Shown: positions 1 through 9,400 of the stretch, one piece after another
Layout of the letters: the number at the start of each line of letters is the position of its first letter
Position numbering within the stretch: position 1 is the first letter of the stretch
DNA from: Desulfobacterales bacterium
GTDB taxonomy: Bacteria; Desulfobacterota; Desulfobacteria; Desulfobacterales; JAEINQ01
Reading direction: 5' to 3'
Length of the DNA: 64,000 nt
Assembly: GCA_016342285.1 (NCBI GenBank)
Contig: JAEINQ010000016.1
Span: forward strand, 1 to 64,000
Made by a program: the position numbers and the translations under genes
The notes under the pieces: model-generated
What the model saw: only the letters and a program-made list of their open reading frames with translations
Databases searched by the model: none
Told to the model about the DNA's origin: nothing

Positions 1-3000
1 AGCCCGCTGCCGTCATTGCCGTCAAAACCCGCATCCACGTCAACATTCGTCAACGTGATCGCATGCGGCCCCGTCAATCCGCTCAAATCCAACGTGTCGG
101 AATCATCTCCGCCGTAGATGCTGTAATTCCCACTTCCGGTAATGGCAGTAATGTTAATCGTATCTCCATCTGCACTGGTGTTAACGATAACATCAGGATT
201 CAAAGCTCCGCCACCGGCACCCACGCTTGCAGTATTGTCAAAGGAATCAAGGTTAATTATGTCTGAACCACTACCGAAACTGGTATCGATGGTAACAGAG
301 GCGGGATCAAGGAAAGCTACGGATTCCCCCAAAGTTGAATCGATTTCAGAATAGCCTTGCCCGGCGTAATCTTGCAGAGTGATGGTTTCGGATCCGCCAT
401 TGAATCTAAATTCGAAATCGGCTCCACTAGAATTATCAGTAATTGGCTCCAAACCTGTGTAGGTAATCGTTGAACTATTGATTCCATCCGACAGGGAAAT
501 AGAACCGTCGTTGGCGCTATCAAATGTATAGGTGACGGCCGTCAAAACCCCACTACCGTTATCTAATACCAGTTCGTCACCGCTCGACCCTTGCCCTCCG
601 GCGTTAAAAACCAGGCTCGGAAAATTGGTGCCAAAGTTTGTCATATCCAGAGTGAGCGTGTCATCACCACTGGTTCCGGCCAAAATCACCTGATCCACGT
701 TGCTGGCCGCATCCGTCCAACTCGCCCCACCAGAGATGACTAGGTCACCAAATCCATCAACGGTAAGGCCTAAAGTACCGCTGCTGGCTGCAAGGGACAG
801 GTCGTAGGTGGTAGGTGACGTGGTGCCAGAAATGTTCCGCGTTTCAGTTCCCAGATAGCTCACTTGCCCGGCGCCGCTTGTCCATGTGTAGTAACCGTCA
901 TTCTCTGCGGAACGGGTCCACTTCAAGCCGTCGAGATCGCCATTGCTGAAATCTAGGTTCAGAATGTCGGTATCGGCACCGGTATCGACGGTGAACTCCA
1001 TGGTGCCGTTGTCGCGAGTCAGGCTGACCTCATCTTCGCCACCGGCAGTACTGACCTTGACGTGATCGATGGTGCCGGAAAAACTCAGGGCGTCGTTGGC
1101 ATTGTGCGTCAGGCCGCTACTGTCCACGGAGACCGTATCGACGGTCGTGTCGGCCGTGGTCGCAAAATCCACTGTGGCCACATCCGTAACGGTGCCGCCG
1201 GTGGTGGTATTGCTGGAAAGCGTGAGATTGCTGAGGGTCAACGTCTCGATCTCCTGGGCCGCAAAACCGGTGTCGTTACCGCTGAGCACCACGTTGTTCA
1301 AGGCCACCGTCTCTCCGTTGCTGGCACCGTCCACCTGAATACCCGTATTGGCGTCGGTATCCACCTTTATTTCTTCAATGGTGATTCCGGTGGCCTCCAC
1401 AACGCTGATCCCCACCCCACTGGTCGGAGCGATGATGACCGGTGTCCCTCCGGTGGGATCGAAATCGCTGGTCAGGGTCAGGCCGTCGTTGGTCGAGCCG
1501 ATGGTGACGTTCTCATCATAGGTGCCACTGCTTTTGACGGTGACCGTGGCTCCGGCGTCCACGCCGGTGATGGCGATAGCATCCTGAATACTGCCGCCAG
1601 TGTACACGTCAACGGCGGTGGCCGTACCGCTGATACCGCCGGAGCCAGCGGTGAGGCCGGCACTCAGGGTCACGGTGTCGGCCTTCAGGGCGATGCTGCT
1701 GGTGCCGCTGGCCGCCGAAATGCCGTAATCCACGGCCAGGGCTCCACCGGATGCAATGGAAACGCTGCCATTGGTGGCGGTGACGCCGCCGCCGCTAATG
1801 GCCATGCCGCTGGCATCATCGATGTAGATGCTGCCTGCCGCAGCGTTGGCTTCGAAGTTGTCCACATCCAGGTTCAATGCGTTGGAGCTGCCGCCGATAT
1901 CGCCGCTGGCAGCGGTCAGGGCCAGACTGGTGGCGGTGATGGTGTAGTCGTCCGCGTCGGTCAACGCCCCGCCAGAGGTCAGCTTCACCGTGCCGGCGAT
2001 AGCCTCGGTAAAGCCCTGCTGGTCATCGCTGAAGACCAGGTCGGCGTTCAAGGTGATGGCTGATGATCCGGCCGATTTAAGTTCCAATGTGTCGGCTTTA
2101 AGAGAACGCAGTTCGAACAGGCTCAACCCGAAAGCCGTATCCGAAGCCAGGTTCATGGCACCCGAACTCTCAAAGGTCAGGGTGCCGGCCGTTTCGATGG
2201 CGTTGTCATCCGTGTTGGTACCAATGTAATCGCTGCCCGTCATTGAGATATTGGCCGCCCCAAGGGAGACCCCTGTGTCCAGGGTCAACGCACCGGTGGC
2301 AGTCAGCACCAGGTTCTCATCCAGATCGCTGCTGTCGGCGATGGTGATCCCCTTGTCGGCCCCGGTGGTCTCGATGTCCACGGTCGTGGCCGTGGCATTG
2401 GTGGTCATGGCGCCCAGGGAAAGGGCTTCGGCCGAGGTGATAAAGGCATCGCCGGAGGCATTCTCGGTGGTCAGCACCAGGTCGCCATCCACGCTCACGC
2501 CGAGGCGGTCGGTGGTGCTGTCGCCAATGCTGCCCTGGGTGGCATGAAGGGTCAGATCGGGGTCGTTGCTTCCGTCGGTGACCGTCAGCACGTAGTTGTT
2601 GCTGCCGTCCGAAATGGACCCGCCGTGGATGGTCAAAGAATCAGAAAAGGTTTCGCTGGAACCGACGGTTACTGCTCCGGTGCCGTCCGTGCGACCGATG
2701 ACGATGCCGGTAAAACCGTCGGCCAGATAGCCGATCTCACTGTTGTCTATCTGGAAGTGCTGGCCACTGCCGGTGCCGCCCCCGATGACGATGGCGTCGC
2801 CGGCATCCTTGGACTTGATGGTCAGGGTGCCGGAGCTCTGGATCGATGCATCCGAGCTGTCGAAACTATCCACATTACTGGCCGCATCCAGGGTCAGGGC
2901 AATGTCGCCCGAAGCGCTGCTTCCGCCGATGGTCGGAACACTGCTTGATTGGGTGGTTTTTAATCCTCCGGCCGTTCCGGAGCCGGTTGCGTCAAGGGAG

Positions 3001-6000
3001 ATTGTGGCACTGTCGGTGCTTTCCACCTTGCCCGAGTCAATCAGGATACCTGCGCCGGAAGCTCCCGTCCCCACCCCGGTGACCGTGATGGCACCACTGT
3101 CGCTGGTGACCTGACCATCGGCCAGAATGGCGACACCGTTGTTGTTGGTGTTGTCGCCACCGGCATCGGTGCCGCCGGTGCCGTAGATGGCGATGTCGCC
3201 CGATGTCGTCTGGACCATGGAGGCATGGAGGCCCTGGCCGATCACGACGCCCTGGGCGGAATCGGTTTCTGCCGCGCCGGTTCCCCGAAGGCTGACATTA
3301 CCGGCGCCGGCGCTGAGTTTGGCGTCATCGTCAAGGAGGATGCCGTAAATTTGATCGCCGGCCCCATACCCGGTGGCCGCGGTGGCGGTGGGATCGGTGC
3401 CACCACCCAGGGTGATGTCGCCGCCCTCGCTAAGGATCTGGGAAAGGGTTCCGATCTGGATGTTGCCGCCGTCGGTGGCATCACGGTCGGCGTTGAGGAT
3501 CACGTTGAACGCGTCACCGGATGAGGTAATATCGGCCCCATTGTCAATAACGATGCTGCGCCCGGCTTGTACGGTCAGGGTATCGGCTGTTGAGTCGTTG
3601 CCGTTATTGGTAATGTTTTGGGAGATGATGATGTCCTGGCTGACGGCCTTGAGGGTAACATCACCAGCAGCGCTGATGCCGACGGTATTCACCGAACCGA
3701 CCGTGAAACCATCGGTCTGCTCAAAGGTCAGCGCGCCGTCGACGTCGGCAGCCAGGGTACCCAAAGCGTGCCCCAAGGTTACGGCATCCAGCACCACATC
3801 ATCGCCGGCTTCGATCCCGAGCCCGGAAACCTTGAGAGCCCCGTTGGCATTATCGTCGGTAATACCGGCGCCGGTCTTAAGGATCAGGTTGTCGGCTTCG
3901 GCAGCAGTTGTAAGATCGATTGCGTCTGAAATGGTGATAGCGGCGGCATCACTGGTACCGACAACCAGATTAGTGGCCGTGATTCTGCCCAGTTCCGCAT
4001 CGGAAAGTTCCAAGGTATCGGTCCCATTGTCATTGCTGGAACCGAGATCAATTGCATGATTGATTGTTTCGGACTGCAAGTTCACCGATCCACCGCTTGC
4101 ATCCAGGGTGTTGCCCAGGTCCATCTTGTCGGCCACCAGCATGACGCTGGTGATGTTCGGCGTGTCGAGGGCATCGGAAATGGTCAGGGTTCCGGTGGTG
4201 CCGCCGGCCACGAAGGTGTCCGCAGTAATCCAGGCCAGTTCAGCGTTGGAAATCTCCAGGGTTCCCGCGGTGGCCGTTCCAGTGGAACCCAGGTCGATGG
4301 CGTCGTCACCGGTATAGGATTTGATGGTGACCTTCTGGCCGCTGGCTGACAGATCGCCTTGAATATCCACATCGTCGGCGGTCAGGGTCAGGTCCCCCGC
4401 GGAACTGATGGTGTTACCGGCGGCAATGAAAAATGTCGCGTCGGTGCCGTCGTCATCCGCTGTCACCGTGATGTTGGTCGCACCGCCGGAAGTGATGTCC
4501 TCGTCTATGGTCAATGCGTTGCTTGACGTAATGTCGATCTGGCCAGAGGTCGATATGGCTCCGTTCTGGTTGAAGGTGTCGGCCGTGACGCTCAAACCGC
4601 CGCCAGCATTCAGAATGCCCGCTGTAATGGTGGTCCCGGCCAAGGAAATATTTCCACTGTCCGTGCGAAGTTCCTGGACCGAAATAACGCCGTCTCCGGC
4701 ACCAACGGTATTGGTGGCGCCCATGGCATCGATGATCAGGTCACCACCACCGGTCACCCAGATCAGGTTCCCACCGGCGTCTATGCCGCCAGCGCCAGCG
4801 ATAAACTGGACGGAACTACTGGCCGACAGGGCCAGTTCCGCATCGTTTCCGCTTCCCTTGCCAGCCGTGGTCAACGGATTGATGGTAATCGTGTCGGTGG
4901 CCTGCAGAATGATGTCGGTGGCGCCGGAAAGCGCTTCCAGAGCCCCGGCGCTGACGGACTCGGATGTACCTTCAACGGCAAAAATGTCGGGGAGAGAGAT
5001 ATCCAGGCTTCCGCTGAGGGCGGGGGTATCGGTAATGGTTAGGTCGGTGGGGTCGAGAAGCAGGGTTCCGGTGAGCCCTAGCGGGGCGCGGGTGTCGACA
5101 AAGCCGTAAAAGCCGAGATTTTCCTTGCCAGACACTTCCACCGTTCCCCCGTCGCCGCCCAAGGCGCCGCCGGTGGCGCTGATGTCGCCGTAAAACCGGG
5201 TAGTATCGTCGGCCCAGACCACCACCTCGCCGCCGTCGCCGCTGTCGATGGCGTCGGCTTCGATTTTGGCGTCGGCACCCACATAGGTGATCTTGCCATT
5301 CTTAATAACGGGGTCCTTGCCCTGATATCCGCCGCCGATGTAGACCTTGCCGCCACCGGACCGGCCCGAGGCAAGCATTTCGCTGTAATGGACCAGGCCG
5401 ACCTTTTCGCCGGTCACCTCGATGGTACCGCCGGTCTCGCCGGCATCGTCGCCGGAAACATCCAGGGTGCCGGAGTTTAAAACGATCCCCTGGTCGTTGC
5501 CCAGAAGACGGATCGTTCCGTTATGCTCATCGATGGAGCGGGCCTCGATGACCCCCTGGTTGTTGACCACGCTCTTGATGGCGTCATAGGCCACCCGTGC
5601 GCTCAAGGTCACCTCGCCCCCGTCGGCGTTGATGGTGCCGGTGTTTAAAATGCCGTCTTCCATGGGCTGGCCGTCAGGGCCCATAACCTGGTTCACCACC
5701 GCCTTGTCCACGGCAAAACTGATCAGTTCGTTGCCCGCAAAGCTCAAAGACACCGCTTCACCGGCGCCCAGGTTCACCTTGCCCAGGCTGGCCAGGATGG
5801 TCCCCTGGTTTTCGATGCCCGGAGCGATCAGGGAGACACTGCCGCCCGGAGACGCGGCAATGGTGCCCAGGTTGACGATGGTGGACAGGGAGGAATCGAG
5901 GTTTTGTAAAAAAGAATACTTGCCCGCTAAAAAGTCTTCATTGGTGATATCGAGGGTACTGGCCACAAAAGAGCCCACATCGATGCGACCCGACGGCCCC

Positions 6001-6356
6001 ATGAAAATACCGGCGCGGTTGACGAGGATCACCGTCCCGTTGGCCGTCAACTGGCCGTAAATCAGCGACGGATCGATCCCGACGACCCGGTTTAAGGCAA
6101 CGGCGGAGGCATCGGGCTGAATGAAACGGACCGACTCGGGCGTGGCAATGGAAAACTGCTGCCAGTTGATGGCCGCTTGAGAGGTCGCCTGATTGATCTG
6201 CATGCTCATGGCATCGGTCTGGGCGATATTTGCCTGACCGGCCACGACCTGGCCTCCCTGGGGGAGTGCAAAAATCTGCACCGGAAACATCAGGGAGTAG
6301 ATCATGACCATCAGCAGATAAGGGGTTACCTTTTTGCCGACCAGGTTACGTCTCAT
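1..6356 (-). CDS. TPS exoprotein, filamentous haemagglutinin-like adhesin (C-terminus outside window)
   Basis: A reading frame starting with ATG at 6356 (MRRNLVGKK) stays open to the window edge, giving at least 2118 residues; the C-terminus is missing. A GGAGG sits just upstream of the start. An N-terminal signal peptide ends near PVQIFA. The next 100 or so residues form the TPS/haemagglutination-activity domain: INWQQFSI, a region around QPDASAVALNRVVG, and GIFMGPSGRIDVGSFVAS, the conserved secretion signature. The rest is a long Gly/Thr/Asp/Ser-rich beta-helix with motifs such as GTLTIS and DAGDAI, expected to be surface-exposed or released. The only TpsB candidate in the window lies at 9401-11134. 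A GEMM-type riboswitch lies about 430 nt upstream. The ligand or surface bound is not visible. The frame was spot-checked at both ends and in the middle rather than base by base. Confidence 0.9.
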   Translation of the reverse strand, partial: MRRNLVGKKVTPYLLMVMIYSLMFPVQIFALPQGGQVVAGQANIAQTDAMSMQINQATSQAAINWQQFSIATPESVRFIQPDASAVALNRVVGIDPSLIYGQLTANGTVILVNRAGIFMGPSGRIDVGSFVASTLDITNEDFLAGKYSFLQNLDSSLSTIVNLGTIAASPGGSVSLIAPGIENQGTILASLGKVNLGAGEAVSLSFAGNELISFAVDKAVVNQVMGPDGQPMEDGILNTGTINADGGEVTLSARVAYDAIKSVVNNQGVIEARSIDEHNGTIRLLGNDQGIVLNSGTLDVSGDDAGETGGTIEVTGEKVGLVHYSEMLASGRSGGGKVYIGGGYQGKDPVIKNGKITYVGADAKIEADAIDSGDGGEVVVWADDTTRFYGDISATGGALGGDGGTVEVSGKENLGFYGFVDTRAPLGLTGTLLLDPTDLTITDTPALSGSLDISLPDIFAVEGTSESVSAGALEALSGATDIILQATDTITINPLTTAGKGSGNDAELALSASSSVQFIAGAGGIDAGGNLIWVTGGGDLIIDAMGATNTVGAGDGVISVQELRTDSGNISLAGTTITAGILNAGGGLSVTADTFNQNGAISTSGQIDITSSNALTIDEDITSGGATNITVTADDDGTDATFFIAAGNTISSAGDLTLTADDVDIQGDLSASGQKVTIKSYTGDDAIDLGSTGTATAGTLEISNAELAWITADTFVAGGTTGTLTISDALDTPNITSVMLVADKMDLGNTLDASGGSVNLQSETINHAIDLGSSNDNGTDTLELSDAELGRITATNLVVGTSDAAAITISDAIDLTTAAEADNLILKTGAGITDDNANGALKVSGLGIEAGDDVVLDAVTLGHALGTLAADVDGALTFEQTDGFTVGSVNTVGISAAGDVTLKAVSQDIIISQNITNNGNDSTADTLTVQAGRSIVIDNGADITSSGDAFNVILNADRDATDGGNIQIGTLSQILSEGGDITLGGGTDPTATAATGYGAGDQIYGILLDDDAKLSAGAGNVSLRGTGAAETDSAQGVVIGQGLHASMVQTTSGDIAIYGTGGTDAGGDNTNNNGVAILADGQVTSDSGAITVTGVGTGASGAGILIDSGKVESTDSATISLDATGSGTAGGLKTTQSSSVPTIGGSSASGDIALTLDAASNVDSFDSSDASIQSSGTLTIKSKDAGDAIVIGGGTGSGQHFQIDNSEIGYLADGFTGIVIGRTDGTGAVTVGSSETFSDSLTIHGGSISDGSNNYVLTVTDGSNDPDLTLHATQGSIGDSTTDRLGVSVDGDLVLTTENASGDAFITSAEALSLGAMTTNATATTVDIETTGADKGITIADSSDLDENLVLTATGALTLDTGVSLGAANISMTGSDYIGTNTDDNAIETAGTLTFESSGAMNLASDTAFGLSLFELRSLKADTLELKSAGSSAITLNADLVFSDDQQGFTEAIAGTVKLTSGGALTDADDYTITATSLALTAASGDIGGSSNALNLDVDNFEANAAAGSIYIDDASGMAISGGGVTATNGSVSIASGGALAVDYGISAASGTSSIALKADTVTLSAGLTAGSGGISGTATAVDVYTGGSIQDAIAITGVDAGATVTVKSSGTYDENVTIGSTNDGLTLTSDFDPTGGTPVIIAPTSGVGISVVEATGITIEEIKVDTDANTGIQVDGASNGETVALNNVVLSGNDTGFAAQEIETLTLSNLTLSSNTTTGGTVTDVATVDFATTADTTVDTVSVDSSGLTHNANDALSFSGTIDHVKVSTAGGEDEVSLTRDNGTMEFTVDTGADTDILNLDFSNGDLDGLKWTRSAENDGYYTWTSGAGQVSYLGTETRNISGTTSPTTYDLSLAASSGTLGLTVDGFGDLVISGGASWTDAASNVDQVILAGTSGDDTLTLDMTNFGTNFPSLVFNAGGQGSSGDELVLDNGSGVLTAVTYTFDSANDGSISLSDGINSSTITYTGLEPITDNSSGADFEFRFNGGSETITLQDYAGQGYSEIDSTLGESVAFLDPASVTIDTSFGSGSDIINLDSFDNTASVGAGGGALNPDVIVNTSADGDTINITAITGSGNYSIYGGDDSDTLDLSGLTGPHAITLTNVDVDAGFDGNDGSG

Positions 6357-6780
6357 TTGGCTATCCTCCGGTTTATGGCTTATCTGACAAAGTAAAAAAA
6401 TGTTTTGTAATTTAATTCACCGCAGAGCCGCAGAGGGCGCTGAGGATTTTCTTTTGGCGCGGATTGCACGGATTGCGCGGATGTATTTGAACGGCCGATC
6501 ACCTGCTAAAGACAGCGGACAGATGACCGATGACCGATGACCGAAGAAAACAACAAAATCACCAGGCGCTCCGGCCGAACAAATGGTGCCAGCCCTGGGG
6601 GCAAGAATCCGTTATCCATTGTTGCCTCATGGTGCAAGGCTGATTCAATCGGCGATTTGTGCTGCGCCAGCAGCCGAGCATCTTTTCATTTGCCGGCCGC
6701 CTCAACGGCAAATGGAAATTTCTTTCTCCGCGCTCTCCGCGTCTCGAATGAGCGCCAGCGAATGGGCGGTAAATGTTGAA
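6357..6780 (-). other. Leader between riboswitch terminator and exoprotein start
   Basis: This stretch is the untranslated leader of the exoprotein gene. It holds a CGCAGAG-type dispersed repeat tail near 6420-6450 and one copy of the CGCCCATTCGCT repeat at 6725-6772. Small plus-strand frames here (6537-6779, 6583-6894) match nothing and overlap repeat and riboswitch sequence; no gene is supported. Confidence 0.5.
6725..6772 (-). repeat. CGCCCATTCGCT dispersed repeat, copy 1
   Basis: On the minus strand this reads ACCGCCCATTCGCTGGCGC, then CTCATTCGAGACGCGGAGAG. It is one of at least seven related copies between 6.7 and 16.5 kb. Confidence 0.75.
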
Positions 6781-6840
6781 ACAAAAAAAGCCGGACCACC
6801 CGATGTGACCTTTTCAGAGATCACGCCTGGCAACCCGGCT
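6781..6840 (-). terminator. Intrinsic terminator of the exoprotein riboswitch
   Basis: On the minus strand a 12-bp stem (AGCCGGGTTGCC with GGTGGTCCGGCT, allowing G-U pairs) encloses a second GTGA/TCAC hairpin and is followed by seven Ts. Its 5' arm is the last strand of the riboswitch aptamer, so aptamer and terminator folds should compete. Confidence 0.75.
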
Positions 6841-6899
6841 GTCCAAAAGGACCCGTGGCTTTCCGTCCCCCGATTACTCGGGGTTTGGCAATAAAAATT
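6827..6899 (-). promoter_or_regulatory. GEMM (cyclic di-GMP-I class) riboswitch upstream of the exoprotein gene
   Basis: Read on the minus strand, the sequence contains GCCAAACCCCGA, a GTAA (GNRA) tetraloop, TCGGGG, then GGACGGAAAGCC, a short ACGGGTCC/GGAC arm and AGCCGGGTTGCC. These are the hallmark blocks of the GEMM-I aptamer, including the GNRA-capped helix. Family members bind c-di-GMP; some deltaproteobacterial variants bind 3',3'-cGAMP, and the ligand cannot be fixed by eye. The closing strand doubles as the terminator arm, so ligand binding probably controls read-through into the TPS exoprotein. Confidence 0.85.
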
Positions 6900-7292
6900 T
6901 CCCTAACTGAGCGTTTAAACTTTCGAAAGAGAGTATAACAAACCAATATTAAAAGACAAACATCCTATTTTGTCTTTCGAAAGTTAAAACCCTTCGGGAC
7001 TGCCGATCTTACCGCATCTACGGCTTCAGATGCCTTCCCGCATAAAGAACTATAGCGGAAAAACATCTTCCTTGTATCTGCGGCAACCATGACAATCGCT
7101 CAACTTAGGTTTCTGCAAAAATTTTATGAAACGCGGCTTCGCCGCTTGAACCCTTTGTCTCTGCCATTTTCACCGCCCATTCGCTACGCTCATTCGAGAC
7201 GCGGAGAGCGCTGAGAAAGGCTTTTTTTCTTTCTGCGGTGAGTCTAAAAATTACACCGCCGAATCTTTATTTTCCCCTTCAGCCTTCCACCT
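6900..7292. other. Intergenic stretch with repeat copy, no gene
   Basis: Between the riboswitch and the PilZ gene I see a CTTTCGAAAG palindrome at both ends of a short AT-rich stretch (about 6922-6980), a CGCGGCTTCGCCGC motif near 7130 that recurs near 14390, and a CGCCCATTCGCT repeat at 7171-7220. The promoter for the riboswitch transcript probably lies here. No coding gene is supported. Confidence 0.4.
7171..7220 (+). repeat. CGCCCATTCGCT dispersed repeat, copy 2
   Basis: CACCGCCCATTCGCTACGCT, then CATTCGAGACGCGGAGAGCG, closely matching copies at 11.5 and 14.2 kb. Confidence 0.8.
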
Positions 7293-7676
7293 TCAGCCTT
7301 CCAATCCCTCGGCGTGTGTTTCCAGGTACTGATCGATCTGGCCCTGCTGTTCGTCGGTCAAATCCAGAAACTGGACGCCGCAACGCCGATTGTGCATGCC
7401 GCCGGCCGCGGCCCGGGCCGGATCAGCCACGACCTCGTGAACCTTTTTACAGGACAGACTGGGCAGGTAGTAGCCGTTGCCGCTGATGAACAGGTCCACG
7501 TCCAGGACGATCTCAGAGGCGTCCCCGTCCTGCTCGGATTTGGCCATGTAGTTGAAACACAGGCCGCCGACACTGATATCAATGACCTTCCCCAGTTTGG
7601 TAAACTCGGGCCTTAGTGCGACATAGGTCAGTTTTTTGGGGCAAAACCGTTTGTCGATTCTTCGCTCAACACCCAT
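7293..7676 (-). CDS. PilZ-domain protein, putative c-di-GMP receptor
   Basis: This 127-residue protein is a single PilZ domain. The N-terminal RIDKR gives the RxxxR half of the c-di-GMP site and VIDISVGGLCF gives the D/NxSxxG half, so both ligand motifs look intact. I start at MGVERR (7676) because GGAG lies 10 nt upstream; a longer in-frame opening to 7799 has no family similarity. It sits between the TPS exoprotein gene and the LuxR-like regulator on the same strand. Together with the two GEMM riboswitches it suggests that c-di-GMP tunes this adhesin locus at more than one level; that link is inference from proximity. Confidence 0.82.
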   Translation of the reverse strand: MGVERRIDKRFCPKKLTYVALRPEFTKLGKVIDISVGGLCFNYMAKSEQDGDASEIVLDVDLFISGNGYYLPSLSCKKVHEVVADPARAAAGGMHNRRCGVQFLDLTDEQQGQIDQYLETHAEGLEG

Positions 7677-7894
7677 GGTGTCCGTTCTCCGAAAAGCGGT
7701 GATACACAAACGCTCCGCATCCCTGCCGCATCTATTGGCGGCTGTCCGTAAGGGCTCTCTCGATTGTCTCATTAAGAGGGCTTTGGAGCAATAATACAAG
7801 GTGGATATTTATGGGGACACAATAGGTAGACTTTCTACCCATATTTAACAAATTTAAACTGTTGGCCAATCTTTTTTGGTTATTGGTTATTGGT

Positions 7895-7931
7895 TTTCAC
7901 CGCCCACTCGTTGACGCGTATTCAAGACACT
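7895..7931 (+). repeat. CGCCCATTCGCT dispersed repeat, copy 3 (diverged)
   Basis: TTTTCACCGCCCACTCGTTG followed by ACGCGTATTCAAGACAC; a diverged, shortened copy of the family. Confidence 0.6.
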
Positions 7932-8217
7932 AAAAATACTTTTGACAGGATCTACAAGATTTTCAGGATAATTCGGCCGGACCGCTCCGGAAGAGCGGTC
8001 CGACGTCCGTATCCGCTTCGCGGAGGAGGGCAGGCCGACTCTCCGACCATGGTTACCCGGTGACCGGCCGGGCTTCCTCCATCGCATTGCCTCCTCGCCA
8101 AAGGCGACGGCCTCTTGTCTGGTCAGCATTCGGGAGGCAGGCAAACCAAATCCGGTGTATCCTGTCCATCCTGTCAAAAACTTTGCGTCCCCTGCGGCTC
8201 TGCGGTGAGGCAGTTTT

Positions 8218-8262
8218 TTCACCGCCCATTCGTTAACGCTCATTCGAGACACAGAGATCGCG
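8218..8262 (+). repeat. CGCCCATTCGCT dispersed repeat, copy 4
   Basis: CACCGCCCATTCGTTAACGC, then TCATTCGAGACACAGAGATC; same family and orientation as copy 2. Confidence 0.75.
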
Positions 8263-8384
8263 AAGAAATCCTGTTCATCCTGTCAAAAACGTTGCGACCT
8301 TAGTGCGGTGAACAATCCATCCGCGTCATCCGTGAAATCCGTGCCAAAAAAAATCTCCTCTGCGTTCTCTGCGCCGGTTTGTAA

Positions 8385-9365
8385 TCAATCCGAAGAGAGC
8401 CTGGACTCAAGGTAAGATCGCAGGTTCTTGCCGGTGTTTTTCAGTTTGAGTTTACGCCGGATGTTCTTCCGGTGGGTCTTTACCGTGGAAACGGAAACCG
8501 AAAGATGATCGGCGATATCCTCGCTGGTCAATCCGAGCCGGATCATCGAGGCGATGCGCGACTCCGTGGTCGAAAGCATCTCGGCATTGCGGGTTTTGTC
8601 CGATATGTCCGAGGTCAGGTTTTCCACATACATCGCCAGCAGGTCCAGATCGGTCCGGTACCCGGCCAGACGCCGGTCCTGCCGAAGCTTGTCAAGGGTG
8701 GGGATGATCAGGGTCCGGGTCTTTCGAAGCACCTGCCGTTCGGATTCCTTGCGAGCATTTTCCAGGTTGCGGGCCAGGACCGACAGGGCATCGTTGGTTT
8801 CGATCAGTTGGTTGTTGACGTATTCGAGTTCGCTCTTGTGGTCCGTGAGCGACTGCCGGCTGTATTCGAGTTCGACAATCTTTCCCTTGAGTTCGGTACA
8901 GGCTTGGCGCAGCATGCGTTCAGACGTCCATTTGGCACCCATGGTTTCGGCAAGCTGGCGAATTTCGATGTCGTGGGGGGGGGTCTGGACAAAGAGAAGC
9001 TTGTCGGCAGGACCGATTCGTTCGGTAACCTTCCGGGCACCAATCCCCTTTAGCTCCGTTGCAATGACGAAATTGATGTTGGAATCCAGTTTCCGAATCC
9101 GTTCCACGGTCACCAGGCCATCGGGGTCGGCACCCGGGTTCAGGCCGAGAAAGGCCACGGCAAAGGGGCGGCCCTCGTCGAGGGAGGATCGCACCAGGGC
9201 CAGGGCATCGTTTCCGTCCTGGCACGGCTGCAGACTGAAGGGAGAGACGGCGTCCTCTTCTCCCGAAACGCCGCAAAACACCTTGCGGTATCGGTCAAGG
9301 ATGTACGCGTCGCCATCCACAACCAAAATTCTCAAAGGATCTGGAAGATGGGCCTCTTGGGTCAT
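8385..9365 (-). CDS. LuxR-family regulator with degenerate receiver domain
   Basis: The 326-residue protein has an N-terminal receiver-like domain (ILVVDGDAYILDRYR), a central coiled-coil-rich region (about 155-230, repeated ELEY and LEN motifs) and a C-terminal LuxR-type helix-turn-helix (ESRIASMIRLGLTSEDIA, then SVSTVKTHRKNIRRKL). In the receiver, the block that normally reads D-x-R-M-P reads FLGLNPGADPDG, so the phosphoacceptor aspartate appears replaced by glycine; it may be a pseudo-receiver. The gene follows tpsB after about 35 bp and is probably co-transcribed, so it sits under the same riboswitch. It could regulate the TPS genes, but no target is visible. Confidence 0.82.
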   Translation of the reverse strand: MTQEAHLPDPLRILVVDGDAYILDRYRKVFCGVSGEEDAVSPFSLQPCQDGNDALALVRSSLDEGRPFAVAFLGLNPGADPDGLVTVERIRKLDSNINFVIATELKGIGARKVTERIGPADKLLFVQTPPHDIEIRQLAETMGAKWTSERMLRQACTELKGKIVELEYSRQSLTDHKSELEYVNNQLIETNDALSVLARNLENARKESERQVLRKTRTLIIPTLDKLRQDRRLAGYRTDLDLLAMYVENLTSDISDKTRNAEMLSTTESRIASMIRLGLTSEDIADHLSVSVSTVKTHRKNIRRKLKLKNTGKNLRSYLESRLSSD

Positions 9366-9400
9366 AACCTAACAATCATTACTCGCCCGAGGAAACTTGA

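Larger units (their letters stand above)
7677..8384. other. Repeat-filled intergenic region
   Basis: No gene is supported in about 700 bp. It contains two CGCCCATTCGCT-type copies (7895-7931, 8218-8262), a GACCGCTC/GAGCGGTC hairpin near 7980-8000, several ATCCTGTC phrases, and an ATCCGTGAAATCCGTGCC phrase near 8330-8350 that is nearly repeated near 11735-11755. The small frames 7887-8252 and 8115-8303 are made of this repeat matter. Confidence 0.55.

Noticed and set aside
1062..2063. 333-residue plus-strand frame in the exoprotein region
   Set aside because: Antisense composition of the Gly/Thr/Asp repeats; the minus-strand haemagglutinin frame is continuous there.
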